Positions 9,203 to 17,459 of a stretch of 41,799 bases of DNA are shown here, one piece after another (within the stretch, counting starts at the first letter, position 1; each line of letters begins with the position of its first letter). The notes beneath the pieces are model-generated. The model did not search any database. It was not told the origin of the DNA and was given only the letters and a program-made list of their open reading frames with translations. A program made the position numbers and the translations under genes. Source of the DNA: Bacillota bacterium (GTDB lineage: Bacteria; Bacillota; Limnochordia; DTU087; JAAYGB01); NCBI GenBank assembly GCA_012727955.1, contig JAAYGB010000005.1, forward strand, positions 1-41,799, given 5' to 3'.

Positions 9203-10270
9203 ATGTTCGTTTCAGCATTAGGTAGTTCTAACGCGAGGGCGCAAAGGACTACTGCAGCAAACTCTACTACTCCTGATCAGATGCCGGCAGATACTATCTT
9301 GCAGATCGAGGACTTGTATACCCAGTTTCATACCGACAACGGCATCGTTCGGGCTGTAGATGGAGTCAGCCTATCGGTAAAGAGGCAGAAAGTCCTGGGA
9401 CTGGTAGGAGAAAGTGGCTGCGGTAAGAGTATGACCGCTCTATCGATTATGCAACTTGTTCCCGAACCCCATGGGCGCATTGCCTCGGGACAGATTCTCT
9501 TTAATTCGGAGCAGGGCGTCATTGATATAGCCAAATTGAGGCCGAAGAGCAAGGCCATGCGCAGTATTCGGGGAAACGAGATTAGCATGATCTTCCAGGA
9601 ACCGATGACTTCTCTGAATCCGGTACACACCGTCGGTGCTCAGATCGTAGAAGCCATCGTTTACCATCAGGATGTGAACAAGAAGGAAGCCTGGGAGATG
9701 GCTGTGGATATGTTGGCCAAGGTCGGAATTCCCAGCCCAAGACAACGGGCCGGGGAATATCCCCACGAAATGAGTGGTGGAATGCGTCAACGGGCCATGA
9801 TTGCCATGGCTTTGGCCTGCAATCCCACGTTGCTCATTGCCGATGAGCCAACTACTGCCTTAGATGTGACTATTCAGGCCCAGATTCTTGACTTAATGAT
9901 CAAGATTCAGGAACAGTACCAACGCATGGCAATCATCATGATTACCCACAACCTTGGTGTAGTGGGACGGATGTGTGATGAGGTTGCAGTAATGTACCTG
10001 GGTAAGATTGTGGAGCGTTCCGATGTTCGCACTATTTTACGTTCCCCGGCCCACCCATATACTGTGGGGTTGATCAACTCTGTTCCACGGCTAGGACATC
10101 GTCACAAGCGGCTAATACCCATTGAAGGGGTTGTCCCCGATCCCGCTAACATTCCAGAGGGTTGTAGTTTCCGACCCCGTTGTCCACAGGCAACGGAACA
10201 GTGTCTGCAGCAACCCCCTGTGGTGGAAATCGAACCGGGTCATCAAGTGCGGTGTTGGCTGCATGCCTAA
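9203..10270 (+). CDS. oppD: oligopeptide/dipeptide ABC transporter ATP-binding protein (OppD/DppD type)
   Basis: This is one of two ATPases energising the peptide importer on the inner face of the membrane. In its 355 residues, Walker A is GESGCGKS, the Q-loop lies in MIFQEPMTSLNP, the ABC signature is MSGGMRQR, and Walker B LLIADEPTTALD is followed by the switch histidine in MITHN. The C-terminal oligopeptide-transport domain keeps its cysteine cluster (CSFRPRCPQATEQC). About 28 N-terminal residues rich in Ser, Thr and Ala precede the ATPase fold, longer than usual. The ATG is supported by GGAGG nine bases upstream. It is the first gene of the D-F-A-B-C operon. Substrates of this family include di- and oligopeptides, and nickel or sugars in some members. 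Confidence 0.95.
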   Translation: MFVSALGSSNARAQRTTAANSTTPDQMPADTILQIEDLYTQFHTDNGIVRAVDGVSLSVKRQKVLGLVGESGCGKSMTALSIMQLVPEPHGRIASGQILFNSEQGVIDIAKLRPKSKAMRSIRGNEISMIFQEPMTSLNPVHTVGAQIVEAIVYHQDVNKKEAWEMAVDMLAKVGIPSPRQRAGEYPHEMSGGMRQRAMIAMALACNPTLLIADEPTTALDVTIQAQILDLMIKIQEQYQRMAIIMITHNLGVVGRMCDEVAVMYLGKIVERSDVRTILRSPAHPYTVGLINSVPRLGHRHKRLIPIEGVVPDPANIPEGCSFRPRCPQATEQCLQQPPVVEIEPGHQVRCWLHA

Positions 10271-10306
10271 GATAGTCAAGACAACTGGGGAAAGGAATGC
10301 ACAATC

Positions 10307-11338
10307 GTGACTGAAACAGCAAGGAAATCCGATTATATATTAGAAGTCAAGGGGTTGAAAAAATACTTTCCCATTCTCGGTGGAGTATTCCGTCGGCCTG
10401 TAGGTTGGGTGAAGGCCGTTGACGGAGTGGACTTTGCCATTAAGCGCGGCGAAACCCTCGGACTGGTTGGCGAAAGTGGATGTGGAAAGAGCACAACCGG
10501 TATGAGTATCCTGCACCTGATTGAACCGACCGCGGGGCAAATTCGCTTCAATCGGAAGAATGGTGGTTGGCAAGAGGTCAACTCCAAGACAATTGAGGGT
10601 CTGCGGGATGAAATGCAGGTAATCTTCCAGGATCCATATTCCTCGCTCAATCCCCGGATGCGGGTTCGGGATATCGTGGCAGAGCCTTTAGAGGCCCAGG
10701 GGATGAAAAACCGGACCGAGCGTATGGACCGGGTGGAGGAGTTACTCAAGGCAGTGGGTCTGGGCAGTCACCATATGAATCGCTTTCCTCACGAATTTAG
10801 TGGGGGACAGAGGCAGCGGATTGGTATCGCCAGAGCCTTGGTTCTGAATCCATCTTTGGTGATTTGTGACGAACCGGTCTCTGCCTTGGACGTGTCGATT
10901 CAGGCTCAGGTAATTAACCTTTTGGAAGACCTGCAGCAACAGTTTGGTCTAACCTATTTGTTTATTGCCCATGATCTGTCCGTTGTGGAGCACATCAGTG
11001 ATCGGGTGGCAGTTATGTACTTAGGCCGAATTGTTGAGATTGCCGACGTAGATGACCTGTTTGAAAATCCCAAACATCCATATACCGAGGCGCTTTTCTC
11101 TGCAATCCCTGTGCCAGACCCGGATTTACAGTATGAACAGATAGTTCTGCAAGGTGATGTGCCTAGTCCCGCCAATCCTCCTTCTGGGTGTCACTTCCAC
11201 CCCCGCTGCAGATATGCCACTGATATCTGTAGGAAGGAAGATCCCAAGCTCCAGGAGATTGGACCAGAACATCAAGTGGCCTGTCACCGAGCAAAGGAGC
11301 TTGACTTGACCGGAGTTGTTGAACTTCACGCAGGATAA
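10307..11338 (+). CDS. oppF: oligopeptide/dipeptide ABC transporter ATP-binding protein (OppF/DppF type)
   Basis: This is the second ATPase of the importer, 343 residues. It has Walker [11 protein letters not shown]-loop [12 protein letters not shown], signature [10 protein letters not shown] and Walker [13 protein letters not shown], with the switch histidine in IAHDL. The C-terminal Opp-type extension has the cysteine pattern [14 protein letters not shown]. The N-terminal part [23 protein letters not shown] is typical of OppF rather than OppD. The start is GTG, 37 bases after oppD. With OppD it should form the heterodimeric nucleotide-binding pair for OppB and OppC. Confidence 0.95.
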   Translation: MTETARKSDYILEVKGLKKYFPILGGVFRRPVGWVKAVDGVDFAIKRGETLGLVGESGCGKSTTGMSILHLIEPTAGQIRFNRKNGGWQEVNSKTIEGLRDEMQVIFQDPYSSLNPRMRVRDIVAEPLEAQGMKNRTERMDRVEELLKAVGLGSHHMNRFPHEFSGGQRQRIGIARALVLNPSLVICDEPVSALDVSIQAQVINLLEDLQQQFGLTYLFIAHDLSVVEHISDRVAVMYLGRIVEIADVDDLFENPKHPYTEALFSAIPVPDPDLQYEQIVLQGDVPSPANPPSGCHFHPRCRYATDICRKEDPKLQEIGPEHQVACHRAKELDLTGVVELHAG

Positions 11339-11364
11339 GGCTGGTCAAGTTTGGCAAATAAAGA

Positions 11365-11384
11365 TGGCCAAAGGCCAGAAAATT
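11365..11384 (+). promoter_or_regulatory. small palindrome and CodY-box-like sequence before oppA
   Basis: The oppF-oppA gap contains the palindrome TGGCC-AAA-GGCCA (11365-11377). It overlaps a 15-mer (11370-11384) that matches 11 of 15 positions of the published CodY motif AATTTTCWGAAAATT, with the right half CAGAAAATT intact. It lies just before the ribosome-binding site of oppA. A partial match this size can occur by chance. Confidence 0.25.
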
Positions 11385-11402
11385 TAAGGAGGTAGTGTGT
11401 AG

Positions 11403-13223
11403 ATGAAGAGAAAGTTTCTTGCAGCAGTACTCAGTGTCCTGATGCTGCTGGGAGCGGCGGTGCCGGCATTGGCAGCGACGGATTCAGAGACCTTTGTCTT
11501 TGTAACTTCCGGTGAAGTTAATACTCTGGATCCTGCTCGTTCCTACGATACCGCCAGTGGAGAGGTAATTCACCAAGTCTATGACACTTTGCTTGGCCTG
11601 AAGGACGGTTCGCCTGACGATCTTATGCCCTTGTTGGCCACTGAGGTACCGTCCGTAGAAAATGGCCTGATCTCTGAGGATGGACGGACCATCCGATTCC
11701 CCATTCGCAAGGGCGTGAAGTTCCACAATGGTGCGGAGCTGACCCCGGAGGACGTAGAGTACACCTTTGAGCGGGCAATGCTGGCAGATCCTGCTGGTGG
11801 ACCCATCTGGATGTTCTTCGAGCCTCTGTTGGGTGTCCAGACGATGCGGGATGTCATCGCCATGGCCGGTGGTCCCAGAGACTTCGCCAATGTGAATGAC
11901 GTAGATCCTGCTATCCTGCGGGCAGCCTACGACATCGTTGATGCGACGGTAGAAGTTGATGGCGACTACGTTGTCTTCAATTTGGTGGCGCCTTATCCTC
12001 CCTTCCTGCAAATTCTGGCTAAGGGCGGCAGCTGGGGTGCAATCATCAACAAAGAGTGGACTGCCGCCAACGGTGGCTGGGACGGCAACCCCGATACCTG
12101 GCAAAACTGGTACAATCTAGCCAAGGAAGAAATGGCTCTGTACAACAAGGCCATGGGTACCGGTGCCTTTAAGCTGCAGGCTTGGGATCTCAGCGCCGGT
12201 CAGGTTGTCCTCCAGCGCTTTGATGAGTACTGGCGTGGCCCTGCCAAGCTCAGAACTGTTTTCATTAAGTACATCAATGAGGAAAGCACTCGGCTCTTGA
12301 TGCTGCAAAATGGTGAGGCCGACGCAGCTACCGTCTCCGCTCCTATGCTGGGGCAAGTTGAAGCCATGAGAGGCGTCGTAGTTCAAAAGGGTCTGCCTTA
12401 CTTGGGCAACGCAGCCTTGTTCTTCAACTGGAGCATCCCCATCGAGGGCAACGAAGACCTTGTTGGCAGTGGTAAGCTAGATGGTCGAGGAATTCCTTCC
12501 GACTTCTTTGCCGATGCTGACGTGAGAAAGGCCTTTAACTATGCCTTTGACTATGAGTCTTACATCGAGCAGGTTGCGATGGGTCTTGGCTCCAAGCCTT
12601 ACGGCGTAGCTCCGGCGATTTTGGAGTATGTCGATACCACTCAACCTTGGTATGACTATGATCTTGACAAGGCTGAAGAGCACTTCAGAAAGGCCTTTAA
12701 CGGTGAGCTGTGGGAGAAGGGCTTCAAGGTCACCCTCCTGTATAACACCGGAAACGATCAGCGCAAGACTGCTGCTGAGATTCTAGAGGCTAACATTGAG
12801 ATGTTGAACCCGAAGTTCCAGGTCGAGGTACAGGGTATGCAATGGTCTACCTATCTTGACAAGCTGGCCATGGGTTCGCTCCCAGTCTTCTTCATGGGTT
12901 GGCTGGCCGACTTTGCTGATGTCCACAACTTCTATGTTGCCTACATGCATTCGGCCGGTGCCTTTGCCGGCTACTGTGGTGAGGCCTTGATGCAAACTGC
13001 TAAGGAGAAGTACGATCCTGTCATCGCCAGAGGAATCAACGCCACTAGCGATGAGGAGCGTGCCGCCGCTTACGCCGAGCTGCAAAGACTAGCCTATGAA
13101 GATGCCGTTGTCATGCCTTATGTTGACTCCCAGGCCATCCGGGTCTACCGTGATTGGGTGAAGGGCTTTGAGTTCAACCCGGCATACAGCGCCAACTACG
13201 ACTTCTACTCCATCTGGAAGTAG
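11403..13223 (+). CDS. oppA: oligopeptide-type ABC transporter substrate-binding protein (family 5)
   Basis: This is a 606-residue secreted solute-binding protein for the adjacent importer. A signal peptide is clear: basic MKRK, a hydrophobic core, and a signal peptidase I site after PALA (about residue 24). No lipobox cysteine is present, although Gram-positive binding proteins are usually lipoproteins. The SBP_bac_5 fold is shown by NTLDPARSYDTASGE, FPIRKGVKFHNG and LTPEDVEYTFERAM near the N terminus. It ends in aromatic-rich YSANYDFYSIWK. The ATG has AAGGAGG upstream. Codon choice looks more uniform than in its neighbours, as for a highly expressed gene. A strong hairpin follows the stop. 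The substrate is probably a peptide but could be another solute. Confidence 0.95.
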   Translation: MKRKFLAAVLSVLMLLGAAVPALAATDSETFVFVTSGEVNTLDPARSYDTASGEVIHQVYDTLLGLKDGSPDDLMPLLATEVPSVENGLISEDGRTIRFPIRKGVKFHNGAELTPEDVEYTFERAMLADPAGGPIWMFFEPLLGVQTMRDVIAMAGGPRDFANVNDVDPAILRAAYDIVDATVEVDGDYVVFNLVAPYPPFLQILAKGGSWGAIINKEWTAANGGWDGNPDTWQNWYNLAKEEMALYNKAMGTGAFKLQAWDLSAGQVVLQRFDEYWRGPAKLRTVFIKYINEESTRLLMLQNGEADAATVSAPMLGQVEAMRGVVVQKGLPYLGNAALFFNWSIPIEGNEDLVGSGKLDGRGIPSDFFADADVRKAFNYAFDYESYIEQVAMGLGSKPYGVAPAILEYVDTTQPWYDYDLDKAEEHFRKAFNGELWEKGFKVTLLYNTGNDQRKTAAEILEANIEMLNPKFQVEVQGMQWSTYLDKLAMGSLPVFFMGWLADFADVHNFYVAYMHSAGAFAGYCGEALMQTAKEKYDPVIARGINATSDEERAAAYAELQRLAYEDAVVMPYVDSQAIRVYRDWVKGFEFNPAYSANYDFYSIWK

Positions 13224-13246
13224 TTGTCTAGTTACGACAGTAAGTC

Positions 13247-13279
13247 TCAGAGAGATCGCCTGCAGTGCGATCTCTCTGA
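13247..13279 (+). promoter_or_regulatory. strong intercistronic hairpin between oppA and oppB
   Basis: A perfect 13-bp stem (TCAGAGAGATCGC / GCGATCTCTCTGA) with a 7-base loop begins 24 bases after the oppA stop. No T run follows. It fits a 3'-end stabiliser or partial terminator that keeps oppA mRNA more abundant than the downstream permease message. Confidence 0.7.
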
Positions 13280-13348
13280 CTTCGACTACTTCAGGCAAAA
13301 TAAGGAGGACTTCTTCACTGAGGATTTCTTCATAAGGGGAAGAGACAG

Positions 13349-14380
13349 ATGCTAAGTTTCATTGTTCGGAGATTGCTCTTTATTCCGGTGGTGCTCTTTG
13401 GCGTTACCTTGATGATTTTCGTCGCGATGTCCTTTCTGTCGCCATATCAGCTGGTTAGCACCTACATTCAGAGTCCGGAGGAATTGAAGAACCAAAGCTT
13501 GGACGATCTAGTCCGGAAATATGGACTGGACGATCCCATTCATGTCCGGTATTTTCGTTGGTTAAAGAACCTACTGCGGGGAGACTTGGGATATTCCGAG
13601 TCAGCTAATATGTTTGTGGCCGAGGCCATCCAGAGAAGATTTCCGGCTACCTTGGAGCTGACCATCTTTGCCATCATCCCAGTTATTTTTGGCGGTGTTT
13701 GGCTGGGTTCTCTGGCCGCGATGAATCACAATCGTTTCCTGGACCACTTTGCTCGGGTGTTTGCTATCGTCGGTTGGTCCTTACCGGACTTTGTTTTCGG
13801 CCTTATAATTTTGATGGTATTTTATGGAGTCTTAGGATGGTTCCCACCGGGGCGACTATCTGTCTGGGCTGATGAGTTGATTTTGTCCGGGGAGTTTATT
13901 CGATACACCGGAATGAACACCATTGATGCCCTTCTGAATCGGAACTGGGCGGTGTTCTTCGATGCTATCCGTCATATGATTGCCCCGATCTTGACCCTGT
14001 CATATTTGTGGTGGGCCTTTTTGCTGCGAATTACTCGATCCAGTATGCTGGACGTTCTCAATACAGACTACGTTCGTACTGCCCGGGCTAAGGGACTGCC
14101 GGAGGGCGTTGTGATTAAGCATCACGTCCGACGTAACGCCTTGATTCCCGTTGCGACCGTGGCCGGTTCCATGATTCTCGGTCTGTTGGGTGGAGTAGTG
14201 ATCACCGAGACGGTCTTTGACTACAAGGGTATTGGCTTGTTGATCGCCACCGGAGCCCAGCAGTTAGACTATACGTTGGTCTTGGGGACAACGCTCTTCT
14301 TTGGTGTCCTCTTGGTCTTGACCAACTTAATTGTCGACGTTCTCTATGCAGTAATTGACCCGAGAGTCAGATTGGAGTGA
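13349..14380 (+). CDS. oppB: oligopeptide-type ABC transporter permease (OppB/DppB type)
   Basis: This is a 343-residue integral membrane subunit of the importer with about six transmembrane segments. The first is at residues 8-30, and a large extracytoplasmic loop follows. The EAA-type coupling region DYVRTARAKGLPEGVVIKHHVRRNALIP contacts the ATPases, and the C terminus VLYAVIDPRVRLE is typical of the family. The ATG is preceded by a GGGGAAGAG ribosome-binding site. It lies 125 bases after oppA, past the hairpin, and only 6 bases before oppC. With OppC it forms the transmembrane channel. Confidence 0.95.
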   Translation: MLSFIVRRLLFIPVVLFGVTLMIFVAMSFLSPYQLVSTYIQSPEELKNQSLDDLVRKYGLDDPIHVRYFRWLKNLLRGDLGYSESANMFVAEAIQRRFPATLELTIFAIIPVIFGGVWLGSLAAMNHNRFLDHFARVFAIVGWSLPDFVFGLIILMVFYGVLGWFPPGRLSVWADELILSGEFIRYTGMNTIDALLNRNWAVFFDAIRHMIAPILTLSYLWWAFLLRITRSSMLDVLNTDYVRTARAKGLPEGVVIKHHVRRNALIPVATVAGSMILGLLGGVVITETVFDYKGIGLLIATGAQQLDYTLVLGTTLFFGVLLVLTNLIVDVLYAVIDPRVRLE

Positions 14381-14386
14381 TGAGCC

Positions 14387-15259
14387 GTGGTTTGGAGAAA
14401 ATTAGTTAGGAATCCATTATCACTACTTGGTCTAGTGATTTTGCTTGGATTTATTCTGGTTGCTACCCTTGCGCCGGTACTGGCTCCGACCCCGGAGCGG
14501 TATGCCCATGAGCCCTATCGGATTCCCCGGTACGGCTGGTTGACAACGCCAAGGCCGCCATCGAAGGATCATCCCTTTGGTCTCACCCAGGGTCAGTACG
14601 ACATTTTCTATGGTGTTGTCTGGGGTACCCGTACCGCCTTCAAGGTGGGGCTAACGGTGGTTAGTGTCACCTGCGCGATTGGGGTTTTGGTCGGTTCCGT
14701 ATCGGCCTATATCGGCGGGAAATTTGACGAAGTAGTCATGCGATTCGTGGATATGTTTATGAGTTTTCCCTTCCTGATTGGCGCGATTGTCATTACCACA
14801 GTGCTGGGTAGGGGACTGGATAAAGTGGTAATGGCGATGATTTTGTTCCGGTGGACGGGTTATGCCCGGCTGATTCGAGGTAGTGTTCTCCAGGTCAAAC
14901 AGGAGGAGTACGTCAAGGCAGCTAGGGCCTGTGGTGTCAAGCCCTACAAGATTCTCTGGCGCCACATTTTGCCCAACACCATCTTCCCGGTCTTGATACA
15001 AGCTTCCATGAACATGGGATCGATTGTTGTTTCTGCTGCAACCTTGAGCTTTTTGGGCTTGGGTGCTCCCGAAGGCTATGCCGACTGGGGTCAGATGATC
15101 AGTTTTGCCCGGGCCTGGATTTTAGGTGCACCGGGAGATCCCCTGCTTTATTGGTATACTGTTGTCTATCCCGGAGTGGCTATCGTCCTCTTCGTTCTGT
15201 CCTGGAACTTGATCGGAGACGCCTTCCGAGACATCATGGATCCGAAAATCCAAGCCTAA
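14387..15259 (+). CDS. oppC: oligopeptide-type ABC transporter permease (OppC/DppC type)
   Basis: This is a 290-residue partner permease. It has an N-terminal transmembrane helix (LVILLGFILVATLAPVLAP), a soluble loop, and the conserved pore domain. The coupling motif EEYVKAARACGVKPYKILWRHILPN lies near residue 170, and FLGLGAPEGYADWGQM is the family signature. The end GDAFRDIMDPK is typical for OppC/DppC. The GTG start has GGAGTGATG upstream, and the gene begins 6 bases after the oppB stop. It is the last gene of the operon; a clear terminator follows. Confidence 0.95.
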   Translation: MVWRKLVRNPLSLLGLVILLGFILVATLAPVLAPTPERYAHEPYRIPRYGWLTTPRPPSKDHPFGLTQGQYDIFYGVVWGTRTAFKVGLTVVSVTCAIGVLVGSVSAYIGGKFDEVVMRFVDMFMSFPFLIGAIVITTVLGRGLDKVVMAMILFRWTGYARLIRGSVLQVKQEEYVKAARACGVKPYKILWRHILPNTIFPVLIQASMNMGSIVVSAATLSFLGLGAPEGYADWGQMISFARAWILGAPGDPLLYWYTVVYPGVAIVLFVLSWNLIGDAFRDIMDPKIQA

Positions 15260-15291
15260 TCGGGAGAAGGAAAATGACTTTTACGATAAAG

Positions 15292-15330
15292 AGAGCTTCC
15301 AAGTCAAAGAACCTGGAGGCTCTTTTTTTT
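15292..15330 (+). terminator. Rho-independent terminator of the opp operon
   Basis: AGAGCTTCCA (15292-15301) pairs with TGGAGGCTCT (15314-15323), with one G-T pair and a 12-base loop. An eight-T tract (15323-15330) follows directly. It is 33 bases past the oppC stop. Confidence 0.88.
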
Positions 15331-15443
15331 AATTTGAAGGTTTTGTCCAAAAGGAAAGGGTACTCCCTAGGAGTAGCCGGGGCGGTGGTGTATATAATCG
15401 GGGAGAAGCAATTGCTAAGTTAGGATGTTAGGAGAGAACAAAG

Positions 15444-15884
15444 GTGTACTTTGAGGAATTCTCATTGGGACAGGTATTCACCGTTGGTCCCATCAGTCTC
15501 TCGGCCGAGGAGATTCAAGAATTTGCTGCCAAATATGATCCCCTTCCGATCCACACTGATCCTGCCTTTGCCGCGGACTCCTTTTTTGAAGGTCTGATTG
15601 CCTCAGGATTCCACACCTTAGTGGCAATCTGGGGGGAATGGACAAGGCAGAATCGATTGGGTGCTGAGGTAATTGGTGGACTCGGCCTTGATTACCTGCA
15701 GTGGAAGGCACCGGTTCGTCCCGGTGATGAACTACGGGCGGAGATCGTCGTATCGGAGCTGAGACCATCATCGAAACCGGGGCGAGGTATTGTCGGGATG
15801 AAGACCACGGTGACCAATCAAAGGGGAGAAACAGTTCTAGTGACCCAGGTGAAGGCACTAATGAAAGCCAAAGGAGGCGCATAA
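15444..15884 (+). CDS. MaoC-like (R)-hydratase/dehydratase, hot-dog fold
   Basis: This 146-residue single-domain MaoC protein has the hydratase-2 motif pattern YDPLPIHTDPAFAADSFFEGLIASGFHT, in which the Asp and His of the YD-P-H segment are the usual catalytic pair. The family hydrates or dehydrates acyl-CoA thioesters, for example enoyl-CoA to (R)-3-hydroxyacyl-CoA. No other fatty-acid gene is nearby, so the true substrate is unclear. The GTG start has AGGAGAG upstream. The gene opens a four-gene unit and ends 4 bases before the ADP-ribosylglycohydrolase gene, which suggests translational coupling. Confidence 0.88.
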   Translation: MYFEEFSLGQVFTVGPISLSAEEIQEFAAKYDPLPIHTDPAFAADSFFEGLIASGFHTLVAIWGEWTRQNRLGAEVIGGLGLDYLQWKAPVRPGDELRAEIVVSELRPSSKPGRGIVGMKTTVTNQRGETVLVTQVKALMKAKGGA

Positions 15885-15888
15885 GCCA

Positions 15889-17016
15889 GTGACAAACCTG
15901 TTGTACGACAAAGTGTTGGGATGCTTAGCAGGTTCAAATATCGGCTCTGCCATGGGAGCCGCGGTGGAGGGGTGGCCCCCGGAAAGGATCGCAGCGGAGT
16001 ATGGAGTGTTAACGGAGTTACTGCCCTATGCACATTACACCCATTATGACAAACCCGGAGCCGGTCGCCTGCGGCCCGCAGGAACTACTGAAGACGGAAT
16101 CGAGAGGCAACGCCTGATGTGTACCGCGATCATCGAAAAGGGCGGCAGAATCACCGCGGCGGACCTGGCAGCCATTTGGGTTAGGGACATCAACCCTGCC
16201 AATTTCGGTGTCCAAATGGAACCCTGCGATGAAGTTCTCTATCGGGCGGTGATGGCAGGGATCCCCCCTACCGATGCCGGACGGTATACGAATTTCTTGG
16301 GCATCAATTCCTTTGCCCGTTCCGGCCATCCCATCGGGCTGATTAATGCCTGTGATGTACCGCAGGCCATCGCCGATACCTACGAAATTGGACAGCTGTA
16401 CCAAGCTCGCCATGGTTATGGTTTGGACTACGGGGCCGCGGTGAATGCTGGGATCGCCGAGGCTATGAAACCCAATGCCACGGTGGATTCCGTGGTTCAA
16501 GCGGGATTAGATGCTTTGCCGGCGGGCGATACCAATCAGCAACCGAAGCGGGAGCTGGCCTGGGCCATTGAACTAGCCCAGTCCAGTGCCGACGTTTGGG
16601 AGATGCGAGACAAGTTCTATGCTCGGTATAACGGCTCCGGTACTCCCTATGCCATGTCCTGGGCCCAGGAGGTAATTACCAAGGGCTTTGCGATTTTCTA
16701 TCAGACCAAGGGCAACTGCTACGATGCAATTGTTGCCGGGGTAAACTTTGGCCGGGACACCGATTGTGTTGCCGCGGTGGCTGCAGGCTTGGCCGGGGCC
16801 TTAGAGGGCACCAGGAACATCCCCGCAGAATGGATTGATACCGTCGATGAGGCGACGTTACAAAACGAGTACACAGTGTCGCAGCGTCTGTTACGTCCAA
16901 CGGCCCAGGGCATCACCCAGGCGATTATCAATGAGATGAATCGGAAGAAGCAGGTAGTTGCCGATCTGGAAGCGGCTTTGAACCAGAACCAAATTGCCGA
17001 TGGGGAGGGAGCCTAG
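15889..17016 (+). CDS. ADP-ribosylglycohydrolase family protein
   Basis: This 375-residue protein begins with the family motif LGCLAGSNIGSAMGAAVEG. It continues with GTTEDGIER, where the family's first acidic metal ligands sit, and ends with GVNFGRDTDCVAAVAAGLAGALEG, the second metal site (the Gly-x-Asp-x-Asp-type segment). The family uses a dinuclear magnesium site to remove ADP-ribose from proteins or small molecules. Several bacterial members act on other N- or O-glycosides, and the substrate here is unknown. The GTG start lies 4 bases after the MaoC stop, with AAGGAGG upstream. The next gene starts at the base after its stop. Confidence 0.9.
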   Translation: MTNLLYDKVLGCLAGSNIGSAMGAAVEGWPPERIAAEYGVLTELLPYAHYTHYDKPGAGRLRPAGTTEDGIERQRLMCTAIIEKGGRITAADLAAIWVRDINPANFGVQMEPCDEVLYRAVMAGIPPTDAGRYTNFLGINSFARSGHPIGLINACDVPQAIADTYEIGQLYQARHGYGLDYGAAVNAGIAEAMKPNATVDSVVQAGLDALPAGDTNQQPKRELAWAIELAQSSADVWEMRDKFYARYNGSGTPYAMSWAQEVITKGFAIFYQTKGNCYDAIVAGVNFGRDTDCVAAVAAGLAGALEGTRNIPAEWIDTVDEATLQNEYTVSQRLLRPTAQGITQAIINEMNRKKQVVADLEAALNQNQIADGEGA

Positions 17017-17454
17017 GTGCGTCATTTCTCTGGAGGTAAGGTGGAAGGTACGGTGCTGGTGGCTCTAGATACCGGAGAAGACATCTTGCCCGCGATTCGG
17101 CGGGTGATTGCAGAAGAGGGGATCACCGATGGGGTGGTGGTATCAGGTATCGGCAGTTTAGCCAAGGCCCGTTACCATATTGTGGAGCCCGGCGACCGGC
17201 TGCCTTGGAAGGATACCTTCTTAGAGCGCAAGGGGACGATAGAGATCCTTTCTATTTCTGGCTTGATATCCAATGGTGAGCCTCATCTCCACATCGCTAT
17301 GTCCCAAGATGACCAGGCCTTTGGCGGTCATTTGGAGGAGGGGTGCGAGGTTCTTACCTTGGCGGAAATAGTCATACTCCGCTTAAGTGGTAGGACGGAA
17401 CGAATCGTCAATGAGCTGGGTTTTGGTCGCCTGCACCCCAAGTTAGAAGGATGA
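17017..17454 (+). CDS. PPC/DUF296 domain protein
   Basis: This 145-residue protein is made of one PPC (DUF296) domain. The conserved strand pattern GVVVSGIGSLAKARYHI is followed by the metal-binding histidine segment GEPHLHIAMS and by FGGHLEEGCEVLTLAEIVI. In plants the domain accompanies AT-hook DNA-binding proteins. In bacteria it stands alone as a trimer, and its role is poorly known; it should not be called a DNA-binding protein on this evidence. The GTG start abuts the stop codon of the ADP-ribosylglycohydrolase gene (TAGGTG), with GGAGG upstream, so the two are surely cotranslated. Confidence 0.88.
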   Translation: MRHFSGGKVEGTVLVALDTGEDILPAIRRVIAEEGITDGVVVSGIGSLAKARYHIVEPGDRLPWKDTFLERKGTIEILSISGLISNGEPHLHIAMSQDDQAFGGHLEEGCEVLTLAEIVILRLSGRTERIVNELGFGRLHPKLEG

Positions 17455-17459
17455 TGCTT

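Noticed and set aside
15151-15423. A 90-codon open frame after oppC
   Set aside because: Its first part is the oppC sequence in another frame, and it runs through the operon terminator.
17017-17454. Calling the PPC/DUF296 protein a DNA-binding regulator
   Set aside because: There is no AT-hook or helix-turn-helix; stand-alone bacterial PPC proteins lack proven DNA binding as far as I know.
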